DNA from: Strigamia acuminata
Taxonomy: Eukaryota; Arthropoda; Chilopoda; Geophilomorpha; Linotaeniidae
Reading direction: 5' to 3'
DNA: 64,000 nt
Assembly (NCBI GenBank): GCA_949358305.1
Contig: OX442314.1
Location: 34,901,608-34,965,607 of the forward strand
Positions 1-10,110 of the stretch are shown piece by piece (position 1 is the stretch's first letter; every line of letters begins with the position of its first letter). The notes under the pieces are model-generated. The model worked only from the letters and a program-made list of their open reading frames with translations. It did no database searches and was not told where the DNA came from. Position numbers and translations under genes: made by a program.

Positions 1-8
1 CGGGCGAG

Positions 9-2448
9 ATGGGCAAACCGAGTACGGTGTTCCTAACCGGTGTACCGCCGCCCCAGCGGACCCAAAACCAAGAAACGAAATTCACTTTGGACTCGAACCA
101 AGTCGCGCTTGCTCAGGCCGCCATTCAAGCCGCACATTCGCTATTCGGCCAAGTCGGAGCCGGACAGCAACTAACGCCCGCCGCCATTGAGCAATTTCAA
201 ATGCAGAACTCGCAAGTCGTGACGGAAAATTCGCCGTGGAATCAAAATCAAGACTCGAACGACAAATTCTTCAACACGGGGTCGGATGCGCCGCCGTTAC
301 TGAGCGTGAATCCGCCGTCGGTGCCCCCGCCGACCATTTTTAGAGATGCAGTGACCGATAATGGAAACAAGAGGTATGGAGGCCCGCAAGAGCCATTCCA
401 CAAATACCACGATTTGACCTACTCTTATTACGCGCCTCCACCGCCGCTTCCGCACCCTCCGCCCCACCATTACCACCATCCGGAACCGTATCATCACGAG
501 CCCTATCACCACCCACCGCCCCATCACGGCGGGAAAAATGTTCTCGGCGAAGTGTCGCATTTGTTCACGGATTTGAAGCGCAATGTGGTGGGCACCGCGC
601 ACCGCTTCGGCGAGAAAGTGGCGAGCTTCACATCGCCCCATAAATGGAGCAGCATCGTTCCGGCTGCGACGACGCTATTGGTCGGTGGGTTAGCATTGAA
701 ACTTCTGACGTCACAAGGCTCACTGAACAATTATGGGAATAATAACAGCTTGCCGCTGTTTACGTTCGGTAGGAGGAAGCGGAGTGGTGATTTTATGTCC
801 GACTCCGTTAAGGGGAGACCGGCTCTTGTGAGGAGGAAGAAGAGGTCGCTAAAAGGTGGGACGAAGTTGGTTTTTGAGTTTCAACCGGCGGGGCACGAAA
901 TTAATAAAAGAGATGTGGCGAAGGAAAACGGAAGTTCGAACGGGTCGGTGTCGGCTTCGGATCGGGCGGATCGGGCGTTGGATGGGACGTTTACTGAGGA
1001 TGAATTGAATAGTTTGGTCACCCGGTTGGACCCGGTTCAAAAACAGTTCCTGCAGAAGTTGCAGTGGTATGGGTTCGACCGTTGGAAGGAAATGCCGTGT
1101 GCAAAATTCATCTTGTGTGACGTCATAGTTCATTCGGACTATCAACATATTTATGACTTGGAAAGGCGCATCGGCCTCTTTCTTTCACTGTAAGTAAAAA
1201 ATGAAATATATGACTATAATTATTTTATCAAAATAATATCAAATCGGTTCATCTTTGTCTATTAATTGCGGTCAATAAACTTATCAATTCGATTTTTGAC
1301 CTCGATGTTCACTTGGATCTTGGCTGATCTTTTGTTCACTTTGGGTAATGCTAAAAGGTGAATCGCAACCTTCTTTCGTTGTTTTTTTTTTTTTTTTTTA
1401 CTGTGAATCCTTTTCTACACTTGACCGAACCAATCGTATGACCCATTGACCAACAAAGTGTTTTTTTTTTATTATCTCTCGCTCTAGTTACAAACTTCGA
1501 ACTCAAATCTATGAATATTTAATAAAAATTCTATTTTAGCATTAATAAAACCTGATTCACCGACTCTCTTAAACACTAAAACAACTGAAGTTTGTTGAGA
1601 TTCTAATCTTGGAGTCTTAGAACTGACCCTTGATGGCTACTAACTGGAAATAAACGAATATATGGAACATTACGGTTAATTTTTTAATTACAGCAGGATT
1701 TCACGCTCGTGTAATTTAATGGCGACCTTGAAACGAAGTTTAAGTAGGTTAGAGCGCATCCGGCTCCACCCAGCCCAAAATATAAAATTTACATTTTCAA
1801 AATTGACACGATTTATTCACTCCCTCTCTTTGACTCATTTTCCCCACTAAAATGACACAGAATCAAATCCCCCTTAGAAAACTTCTGTTTAGAGTAAAAA
1901 TAATTGTTGTCGTGGTGATTTATTTATGCCTTTTTGAGATATTCGTTATCAAATTGCTATTATTTCTCACTTGTTATGTTATGTAACGATTGATCTCTTA
2001 CCGTGTTATTTCTGAATTTCCAATGTTGTTTCTCTATTTTCTATGTTATTTCATATGTTTCTAGTGTCCGCATGGGCAAAACCACCCTCACCCCACCCCC
2101 ACTTCTTCTGCCACTACACTTGACCTACAGTACAAGTGGAGACCATCTGCCACAACTTTGTTTGATTTTTATTCATTTTATTCACATTTATATAGAATGG
2201 ACGACGATTCGGCTCGAAAGGTTGAAGTTATGATCAAGGATCTCATCTTGGCCATCGAGTCACGTGATTGCTCGCCATTTTTCTGCCCACGCGAGAACAT
2301 GCACGGACATTTGTCGGTGATGCCGCCCATCCATCCACTTCCACCACCAGTTGCAATCCATCATCCGACGTGGAGTAATCACTTGCCACCGAGTTATCGA
2401 CACCCATATGCATTTCCTAAGACGAGCAGTAGTTCAGAATCAACCTAA
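9..2448 (+). CDS. His/Pro-rich protein with furin-like sites, last two exons (5' partial)
   Basis: I do not recognise the family. The reading frame is open to the window edge, so the first ATG (9) is probably internal and earlier exons lie outside. The first exon runs to 1189, where CT|GTAAGT is a strong donor. The second runs 2196-2448 after TATATAG, and the split codon CT+A keeps the frame. Seen from the ATG: an Ala/Gln-rich start, a Pro/His-rich tract at about residues 141-173, a hydrophobic stretch at 214-233 that could be a membrane or buried helix, and two basic sites, RRKRS (255-259) and RRKKRS (275-280), that look like furin cleavage sites. A C-terminal region follows with C364 and C370. 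The second exon adds MDDDSARKVEV, a CSPFFC motif and another Pro/His-rich tail. The matching His/Pro bias in both exons supports the join. Inference: a secreted or processed arthropod protein; the function is unknown. Confidence 0.72.
1190..2195 (+). other. Intron of the His/Pro-rich gene
   Basis: The intron is bounded by GTAAGT at 1190 and TATATAG ending at 2195. It is AT-rich with long T runs near 1381-1400 and 1461-1470. An alternative acceptor (TTTCTAG ending near 2065) precedes a Pro-rich stretch that does not keep the frame as well. No other gene is seen inside. Confidence 0.65.
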
Positions 2449-2491
2449 CGCGGTCATCCCACACTTAATTGTCGCTCCTGATGCATTTATA

Positions 2492-2733
2492 CAGTGTGGG
2501 CCAGAAAAATGCACACACACTTCAGCATTGTCGTTGAACTTCCACTTTCAGTTTGAAATAACACATTAAAATGGTCTTACATTCTGTTAGTGACAATCGT
2601 GACTCCACCATTTTTTAATAGCAGCATAATTTGAGAAACAGACCATGCTGTACTTTGTTACAGTAATTCGATTTGAAATAACTATGTAGATATCTTCTAT
2701 GAAATTCTGTATACATTTTTCTGGCCCACTGTG
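2492..2733. mobile_element. Tc1/mariner-type MITE, 242 bp
   Basis: The left end CAGTGTGGGCCAGAAAAATG and the reverse complement of the right end CACAGTGGGCCAGAAAAATG match at 18 of 20 bases. Both ends are flanked by TA (2490-2491 and 2734-2735), the target duplication typical of Tc1/mariner elements. The interior has no coding capacity. It lies 43 bp after the stop codon of the His/Pro-rich gene, so it probably sits in that gene's 3' UTR or just beyond it. Confidence 0.8.
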
Positions 2734-3135
2734 TATTATAAGACAAAAGTCTTAAATAATCTCCAAATGTCATAGTTCGCCCTTGTTAAGGTGGTGCTCT
2801 GAGGCAGGACTGCATCTATTTATCAACCATTCAATGTATTTTTTAAGGTTTATGTTATTTCCGCTGGACGTTGAATCCAAAGAATTTTTCACATTTATTT
2901 TGATAATTTTGTATTGTATTAGTGTATTTGTATCTTTATTGGTGGGCTGGAACCCAAAAACCAAAAGAAAATAAATCTTTTGATATTGAAATCAAGCTTT
3001 TATTATTTTTTAATACAATGCAGCGCCATCTGTGGGCAATATTATGAAGTTGAATACAAGGTGGTCAAATTGTCTGGTTCACAGTTAATAATTCCCAAAC
3101 TGTTTTGATTTAGCAAAATGATTGTCATGGTAGTA

Positions 3136-3252
3136 TTTTGGGCCTTTATTCGAGGCCAGCGCTTATTAACTTTGCGGCCCTCTGTTGACCGGCGCTTAAT
3201 CGAGAGCCGGCGTTTAATTACGCCCAGCCCTTATTCAAGGCAGTACGGTAAT
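3136..3252. repeat. Degenerate short tandem repeat (GCGCTTATT-type)
   Basis: About five diverged repeats of roughly 20-25 bp share the pattern GGC(G/C)(C/T)TTATT or TTAAT followed by CGAG and GCC. The block is more GC-rich than its surroundings and ends in TACGGTAATTA. It resembles dispersed repeats common in invertebrate genomes. The family is not named here because it could not be searched. Confidence 0.4.
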
Positions 3253-4573
3253 TACCTGAATTGGAGCGCCAGCGTTTGCTGAACACCAAAATGCAAATCG
3301 CATTTGAGTCAGTTAATCAGCATGAATTAATTAACCATACGGTGTTCGAAGCAGTGCAATTTTTGTAATTTATGTGAAGTAATAAACAAACAATAATTGT
3401 GGTTTTGAATTACTAGTGACTTTACTGTTACTATTACTAGTTTAAGAGTACGAAAACTTTCTGGTGACAATTTCATGAGTACCACAAATTTATCAGACTC
3501 TGAATAGTAAGAGGATAAAACATTCAGTTTGAAATGATGCTGTTGAAAAAATAAGACTGTAAAAATATTTAAACTCTGAAAGCTTATGAGTACTATGCTT
3601 TAAGCACTTAAGTGTCGGCCTTGGAGCCGAATGCATCATTAAAAACAACCTTCCTTTTGTGCACAATAAAGCATGAACATTATTATCAAATACATTACAA
3701 CGACGAAGGTATGTCTGCGCTGTCAAGTGTTTCCACCTACATCGAATTCCAGCCCACCGGAGACCGTTGGAACACGAAGAATAATTAAGACATCCATTCT
3801 ATGATGATTTAACATCCCTTCGGACCCGTAGACCCCTTTAAAGCGACAAACAGGTACCCATTTTTCAACAACATTTATATTTTCGCCGCATAATTCCTCA
3901 TGTAAAACACCTCCGCGAGAGTTGTGAGCCTTGCTGTGAATTTATTGTGTTTGTGTTAAAGTGTTCTTCTTTGCGCAAATCCGTATTTCAACAGACGTTT
4001 CTAAATGCGGCTTATGCACCGACGGGGAGGCCAACGGGTATGAGCGGTTTAATCGGAGCGGCAGAAAACCATCTGAGGGTGGGTTTCCAGCATCAAGCGA
4101 CAGACTGAAACAAACGCGAAAGTTGGTGCAAGAGCAGTAAGAAAACCAAATTTTAACAAAGTACAAACGCGGTTGGTAGCCCGACAAACGGTCTGCCAGT
4201 GTCTCAATGGGGTCTTCTAGCATGAGTGCCATGTATAAGGTAGAAAGTAAAGCAGAAACCAGAGAAGAAACTAGTAGACCAAAACATTGAGTAAACCTTT
4301 CAATCATCATGCGAATATAAAACCAAATCAACACCGGAGAGCCAAGATAGTACAAGTAAATAAAAATTATCGTTTTACACAAATGGCCAAATAAGAACAG
4401 GTATGAAAGAAAAACAGTTGTAGTGTATGTCAAACAAGACCCAGGAACAACCAATCTCAGAAATTGAATCAATAACCACCAACACCACCACCTGCACAAA
4501 TATTTCAGGAATCTTCTGAAGAAAATATTGGATAAAGGATAGATAAATGTATAGATAACATGTGGTATAAAAT

Positions 4574-4711
4574 CATGTAAATGCCAGTCATGTGGGATTG
4601 CAGGCTTACAATACAAATCAATGTAAATGCCACAATCTTGTAGGGTTGCAGGCTTACAATACAAATAAATGTAAATGCCATGTTAGGAATGCGGGCTTAC
4701 AGTACAAAATA
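4574..4711. repeat. Three imperfect tandem repeats of about 45-50 bp
   Basis: Three copies share GTAAATGCCA near their start and GCAGGCTTACAATACAAAT (third copy GCGGGCTTACAGTACAAA) near their end, with variable middles. On the - strand this gives repeated YCKPA residues in an otherwise doubtful open frame. Confidence 0.6.
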
Positions 4712-5540
4712 TACCAACCACAAAATATATATTTTTTTTAAATTGAAAGCAGAACAAATCGCAGGCAGCTGCATTTGACCAGAGCTCTCTTTTGGTTCCA
4801 CAAGACTAGTTCAAGTCGTCAGTTTCTCCAGAGGTGACCACGTGGAGGTAGAGAGTTGGATTTTACACCCCCTAATTTACTATTTACCATTGAATTTGTT
4901 CACACAATCAAATACATTTTGTCCAGTAATTGCCAGCAATAATACTACCAAATTATTGTGTATGAAAAATTATATACTGTACCGGTAAATAAAATTTTAA
5001 AGAAAAAAAAACAAAAACAAAAAAAAGTAAAGAAAAATTTGAAATTTCGTACAGTATGAGTAATTCCCTCTCACCATTTCCAAATCGAACAATTTTCTTG
5101 CCTTTTGATATGACCACTCCCCGCACGGATGGAATCAAATTTTCGATCACGAAAACAAGTCGCGAAATTCGAAATAAATAGAGAAATAAACCTGACGCAA
5201 TGCTAAGCAAACATACTTCGGTACATTATGTTGAAAAATTACCCATCTGAGGACAAAAATTAATCGAAATAAACCACGATCCGCAACGACGAAGCGCACA
5301 CACAAACCGACCGACGCCTTCCCATTGTGAGAACAATAAGTACAGGGAGAGAAAAAACACAATATCCGATCAACATAGAACAAATCCTTAGTGTCTTTTC
5401 TCCTCTGCATCCTCATTTAAAAACAATTTTCGTCTTCAATTTTGTTTACACTTCGATTTTTTAGACAGCTTCCAAGTGTAACTTTCATGGATCAAAATTT
5501 ATGAGTAGGTGAAAAATAAACAAAGAACAAATATAAGGTT

Positions 5541-5967
5541 TTAATCACATTGTACGGGGTTTACAAGGTGAAAAACAGTGCTTCCACCCAGAGTAGAACA
5601 AATCTTTCGTCTTTAATCTTGTTCTGAATCAGGAATTACAAATTTCAGTATGATTATAAACAGATAACTATAGATTTTAATTTCGTGTGATTATTATCAA
5701 GTAGGGAGAAGGCGGAGTAAAAAAAACAGGCCTAATTAAATATTACGTAGTGACAGTTCAGACCACTCGATGGCGCTTCTGTCGCATCTTCGGGGAATGC
5801 CCGGCGATTTTAGGTGTTTGTGTTTGTGTTTGTGTTTAAGTATTTTAGAAAAAAGAGAGTAAATTTTATTCAGAATTCGATGTGATAATAAAAAGAAATA
5901 TAGTTAATACATTTGGATTTAGTTTATAAATGTTTAAAAGGTAACTTTGAATTTAGTTTTAATCATT
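5541..5967. other. 3' flank of Elongin C copy 1
   Basis: No gene is seen. The segment is duplicated almost exactly at 11693-12118. It holds a short GC-richer stretch (GATGGCGCTTCTGTCGCATC, near 5769) and a TTTGTG repeat near 5817-5838. Confidence 0.6.
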
Positions 5968-6345
5968 TCAGCAGTCGAAGAAGTGAAGTCGGCTGCCATG
6001 AGCATTTCGACACAAGTTGCGAGGTTCGGTCCGTCTGACACCTCGAAGAAGTTGGGTGGTTGGATGCCGCTCGCTGCCTTGGTATTGAGCTTTGTAGCTC
6101 AAGTATCGGCAAACTGTTTTAAGCACTGGACCCGAAATTAACGGAAAAGTCGCATCGTTCGTTTCATTTTCAGCGTACGGGGTCGGACCATTGAACATGG
6201 CTTTGAGGGTCCGGGAAAGATACGCGTGTTGGCGCTTGATTATAAATTCCGTTCCATCCGATGCAATTAATTTGACGTACATCGAGTCGGGTCCTTCGCA
6301 GCCTCCACAAACCATCTCACTTTTTGGATCGGTTGAATCCGCCAT
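5968..6345 (-). pseudogene. ELOC: Elongin C-like copy 1, C-terminal frame disrupted
   Basis: Elongin C is the Skp1/BTB-fold adaptor joining BC-box substrate receptors to Cullin 2/5 and also acts in the Elongin elongation factor. The N-terminal part is typical: GCEGPDSMYVKLIASDG, then AENETND. The true ATG is at 6345; an upstream TTG frame adds four doubtful residues. Compared with copy 2 (12119-12481), three length differences of +4, +6 and +5 bases lie near the 3' end. The first shifts the frame just after YQGS and the last restores it, so about 30 residues are out of frame before the correct FFDC end. That segment contains the last helices needed for BC-box binding in this family. The gene has no intron, so it may be a retrocopy. 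The frame is still open (125 aa) and transcription cannot be excluded. Confidence 0.68.
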
Positions 6346-7228
6346 TGTGATTGCCAATTAAATTTCACTAGATACGACTTCTCTAATTGTAAGCAAGAGA
6401 TGCTGGACGACAGAGGATGAGTAGGGAAGTAGAATTAATTTTATTGTGATAACATAGGGATTTATGGACGTTTTATACACTAGTTCGCAACGTTTAATGG
6501 ACGTTAATAGGAAGCAGAAAATGTTTGATGGTTTGACTTCTAAATATCACGTACGTGATACATTTTAAACAGCAGTTTATAGATCATATTGAGCGTGATT
6601 GGCAGATTGCACAAAGGTGTGATTTAATGTTTACTGATGAATGAAAAATAAAGATGATTTTTTTTTATTATACTTTTCACAGTTTAATTTATTTCACTAA
6701 AGTTGTATTTTGTTATTTTGATTTGTGAAATAACTCTTGCGTCTTGCGTCCATTGTGAGTTTTGGATTGTTTACGACGATATCATTCTTAATTTATTGTC
6801 AAGTAATAATAAATATTGCTGTTTTACAATTAAACAATAAATCTGTTACAACTCTTCACTGTAGCAATAGAACAAGAGGTCGGAATGAAGCAACTCTATT
6901 TGGAATTTCCTAAATTACGGTATATCATTACATTTTTTAAATTATGTTATTATCTTGCATGAAATTAGCGATTTTATTTTTGGTTTTGTTTTCTCCATAC
7001 TCTCATACTCCATACGTTGCGCTTTCTGGTTGACGTTTAATTTACTGTTACGTTAATTCAACGTTACGTTCCGGTTAAGTCAAGAGATGCATCGAAATGT
7101 GTTTACGATGAAGTTATTACAATAAAATGTCGAAAGGTCTATTTTAATTGTCATTTAATTCATTTTAATTGTTGAACATGTCTTACAAATTATTTTTCTT
7201 TTAAAAATGCATAAATATAAAATTGTCA
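6346..7228. other. Spacer between Elongin C copy 1 and Filamin-NHL copy 1
   Basis: This is AT-rich non-coding sequence. It holds a perfect 16-bp palindrome (6545-6560), a short + strand reading frame ending WQIAQRCDLMFTDE then a stop (about 6572-6643) that recalls Tc1-like transposase, and AATAAA directly after it. ATTAAA hexamers on the - strand around 7143-7170 are candidate polyadenylation signals for the Filamin-NHL exon. Confidence 0.5.
6545..6560. promoter_or_regulatory. Perfect 16-bp palindrome, possible protein-binding site
   Basis: TATCACGTACGTGATA is fully self-complementary and is kept in both Elongin C-bearing units (also 12712-12727). It lies about 200 bp upstream of the Elongin C start. 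A regulatory role is inference only. Confidence 0.3.
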
Positions 7229-8661
7229 TTAATAAATCTGAACTCTCGAATTCTCAAAATCAACAACAACAATCTTTCCTTCCGGCGACACACAAACATC
7301 TGACGGACGATTAAACTCGCCAACCCCAGACCCATTCCCACCAAAAGCATGCAAGAAACGTCCATTACTGTCGAATATTTGAATCCTGTGATTCTTACTG
7401 TCCACAACAACAACGTTCCCTTCGCCATCGACCGCAATCCCCGACGGTCTATTAAACTGACCAACATCTTCCCCCAAACTCCCAATTATCTTCGAGCACG
7501 TCGCCAAATCGGACATTAAAACATTGATGTAATGAAAATCAAAATCCGAGACCAAAATCTCGTCGTCGTGAGTAAAACAAATGCCCCTCGGTGAATTGAA
7601 AATATGCGCCGAACAAACGCTCAAAAACTGACCGCTAAAATCGAACAACTGCACCCGATGGTTGCGGCTATCGGCGACCAAAATCTGATGCGCCGAGTTC
7701 ACAGCCACGTCCCACGGGTAATTCAACTGCCCATTACCCGTGCCCAGTGTCCCGAACGTGCGCACAAACTCCCCGCTCAGCGTAAACAGTTGAACGCGAT
7801 GATTATCCTTGTCCACGACAATAATTCGGCAATATCGCTCGTCCACGGTCACTCCTACCGGCAAATTGAATTGTCCTTCGTCCGAGCCGTGCGCGCCGAA
7901 TTTGAACAAGAACTGGCCGTTGATGTTGAACACCTGCACTCTGTGGTTGCTTCGGTCCGCGACTATTATTCGACTCTCGGCGTCGCAGCACACGCCCCAC
8001 GGCCTGCTGAACTCGCCGTCGCCGTCGCCTTTGAGGCCGAACACGGCCACCGGGCTGATAATTTTGGTCAGGTCGCGAACGTGCACGTGGACGGTCAGTG
8101 GGCTGTTTGCGACGTGTTGGTTGAGGATTTTCACCGATATGTTGATCGTCCCGACGCTGGTGGGGATGTATCTGACGAGGAATTTGGTTCTGTGGCCATC
8201 TTGAGGGATTAGATGGAAATTGTCGACTTTGTCGCATTGGATGCTCACGAAGCTTTGGTCGAGCGGCGTGGGTTCGTTGGAGACGTCTCGGACGTGGATC
8301 GTGAAGGTTGAGAATTGGTTAATGACTGATTTGTTGGTTTCTTGGTTCATTACGAGGCAGAGTGGGGGATACGGGAATGAGAGTGTCGTGCCGTCGGGGT
8401 GGTTGATGAACGGCAGGCGACGTTGGTTATGGTTGGTGGTCGGCTGGCGGGGTTGCTTGATGAACGGAAAGAGTTTTTGCACGAGTTGGTTGATGAGCGG
8501 TCGGAGTTGTCGCACGAATTGCTCGATGTGATGCTTGCTGTTGTAGATGTCGACTACTACTTCGGAGCGGTCTAGGAGTGTCTTGCAGGTGACGTATTTT
8601 TGAATTATCATGTAGACGTATGGTAGTATGTCGTCGCATATGTGAAATTTCAAAGGACTAT
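7229..8661 (-). CDS. Filamin-NHL exon, copy 1 (TRIM71/LIN-41/Wech-like)
   Basis: Proteins of this type bind RNA or partner proteins through a C-terminal six-bladed NHL propeller and usually carry RING, B-box and coiled-coil domains at the N-terminus. Here only the C-terminal part is present. Counting from the LKFHICDD reading (codon 1 is TTG, so not a real start), residues 1-65 are a helical stretch. A Filamin/ABP280 Ig-like domain spans about 104-194 (STFTIHVRDV ... VANSPLTV). Six NHL repeats follow at about 205-245, 252-292, 299-339, 345-383, 390-430 and 437-474, with recurring VADxxNHRVQ motifs. The end, VVVDFENSRVQIY, is typical of the last blade. On the - strand TTATTTAAACAG ends at 8662, so this is an exon entered in phase 1. 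The first in-frame ATG is residue 15 (8611), giving 460 aa if used as a start. No RING is visible. The family is sure; the exact orthologue is not. Confidence 0.88.
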
Positions 8662-10110
8662 CTGTTTAAATAAAAATAAAAATAATAAATTAGATTCAAT
8701 TTTGTACACATTAAAATCGCCAAAATATAGTCTACTTTTTTTTTTTACCGTTTATAATATCAAAATTTACTTTTCATCCATTAAAATTGCCAAAATTTAC
8801 TTCTTAAGCGTTTAAAATCGCCACAATTTTCTTCTTAGCAGTTTAAAATCACCAAAATTTACTTTTTCACCGCTTAAAATTACCAAAATAAACTTTTTCA
8901 CCGCTTAAAATCACCAAAATAAACTTTTTCACCGCTTAAAATACCAAAATAAACTTTTTCACCGCTTAAAATACCAAAATAAACTTTTTCACCGCTTAAA
9001 ATCACCAAAATTTACTTTTTCACCGCTTAAAATCACCAAAATACACTTCTTCCCCGCTTAAAATGGCCAAAATTTATATTTTTACCGTTTATAATATCAA
9101 AATTTACTTTTTCATCCATTAAAATGGGCAAAATTTATATTTTTACCGTTTATAATATCAAAATTTAAAATGGGCAAAATTTACTTGTTAAGCGTTTTAA
9201 ATCGCTTAAGATTTACTGTTTTATTAGTAAAGAGAGGAAGTTGCAGCTGTTCGGTGTGTTTCTGAGGTTCTTGTGGTCGCTGTTAGTGGACGAGGAAAGA
9301 GACAGACGTGCACACGTTGTTTTATTTTGCAGCATCCACGATGGGCGAGAGAGAGGGAGAGAACTCGTACTTGTTGCGCACTCTAGCGAGTAAATTGTGC
9401 AATAGTGAATAAAATAGTAAAAAGCTGAGTGAGGTGATGATCTGTGATCTTGGAGTGATGCTGAAAACGTCATATTCGTTACTTGTTCCAAGATTAACAT
9501 GTAATTCAATGTTAAATGTAAGCCTACTTATTTGTAGATAGGAACAAAACAGTATATTATTATACATATAGGTATAGGTCTGTATGTATACAAGTACCCT
9601 GGTATATATAGTGTAGTCTATTTAAAGTTGTTGTGCGCAGACATGGTGCCATTTGTTCATGTGAGCTAGTCGTGTGCGGAGCTCGAGCGAGGCGAGGCGA
9701 GGCGAGGCGAGGCGAGGCGAGGATCCGATCCATTTTAATCTCATTTACATTTGAATTGGTTTGTACTTTGATTTGGTTTAAAATTTCAGATGACATTTGA
9801 TTTCTTTTTGTATTTGTATTTGATTTGGGATGGATGGATGGATTGATGAGTAAGCCTATTTGTGTTATCGGTTATCGGTAACTTAGGAGTTTGGCAGGTG
9901 CGGACCTCGCTCGCTCGCTCGCTCGCTCGCTCGCTCGGACGAGACGAGACAAGGTAATTTTCTCATTTATCGTGACTCTACTCGAGTGAATTCGGCCGTT
10001 GGTTAAGTTGTTTGAATTTGAATTTGAATTTTACATCAGATTTTGATGAATTGCGAGTTTATTTCTGCATGATTTTGATGAAATTCAAGTGAATTTCAAA
10101 CGGTTTTTGT
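8662..10110. other. Unit 1 spacer: 31-bp repeat block plus microsatellites (class A)
   Basis: Positions 8690-9210 are AT-rich repeats of about 31 bp built on CTTTTTCACCGCTTAAAAT and CACCAAAATAAA. Positions 9222-10110 look non-repetitive within a unit but recur in every unit: a TATATATA motif near 9604, (GCGAG)7 at 9687-9721, GGATGGATGGAT near 9830, and (CGCT)7 at 9908-9935. If the Filamin-NHL gene has its own promoter and first exon, they should lie here. A candidate - strand exon at 9598-9796 starts with ATG and ends in phase 1 (CAGG|GTACTT), matching the downstream acceptor. Units 1 and 2 have the longest repeat block (class A). Confidence 0.55.

Larger units (their letters stand above)
2734..5540. 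other. Intergenic region, no convincing gene
   Basis: Between the MITE and the first array unit I see AT-rich sequence with degenerate repeats (listed separately). An AATAAA at 2970-2975 on the + strand could serve as a distal polyadenylation signal for the upstream gene. On the - strand a long open frame at 3942-4664 is rich in F, L and Y, as expected from A-rich + strand sequence, and its start lies in a tandem repeat. A possible - strand exon near 5086-5195, ending in a GTGAGAG donor, is the only other coding hint. Confidence 0.5.

Noticed and set aside
297-1148. Three - strand open frames opposite the His/Pro-rich exon
   Set aside because: Complement of a well-supported coding exon; composition mirrors the His/Pro tracts.
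3942-4664. 240-codon - strand open frame with hydrophobic segments
   Set aside because: It begins in a tandem repeat, is rich in F/L/Y as expected from A-rich sequence on the other strand, and shows no recognisable domain.
7604-8212. 202-codon + strand frame inside each Filamin-NHL exon (and the 144-, 131-, 103- and 70-codon frames there)
   Set aside because: Shadow frames opposite or overlapping a clear six-blade NHL coding sequence; identical in each copy only because the exon is.
9560-9796. The whole 78-codon - strand frame as a separate small gene
   Set aside because: Low-complexity SPRLASPR from a 5-bp microsatellite, frame lost in units 6 and 8; kept only as a candidate upstream exon.
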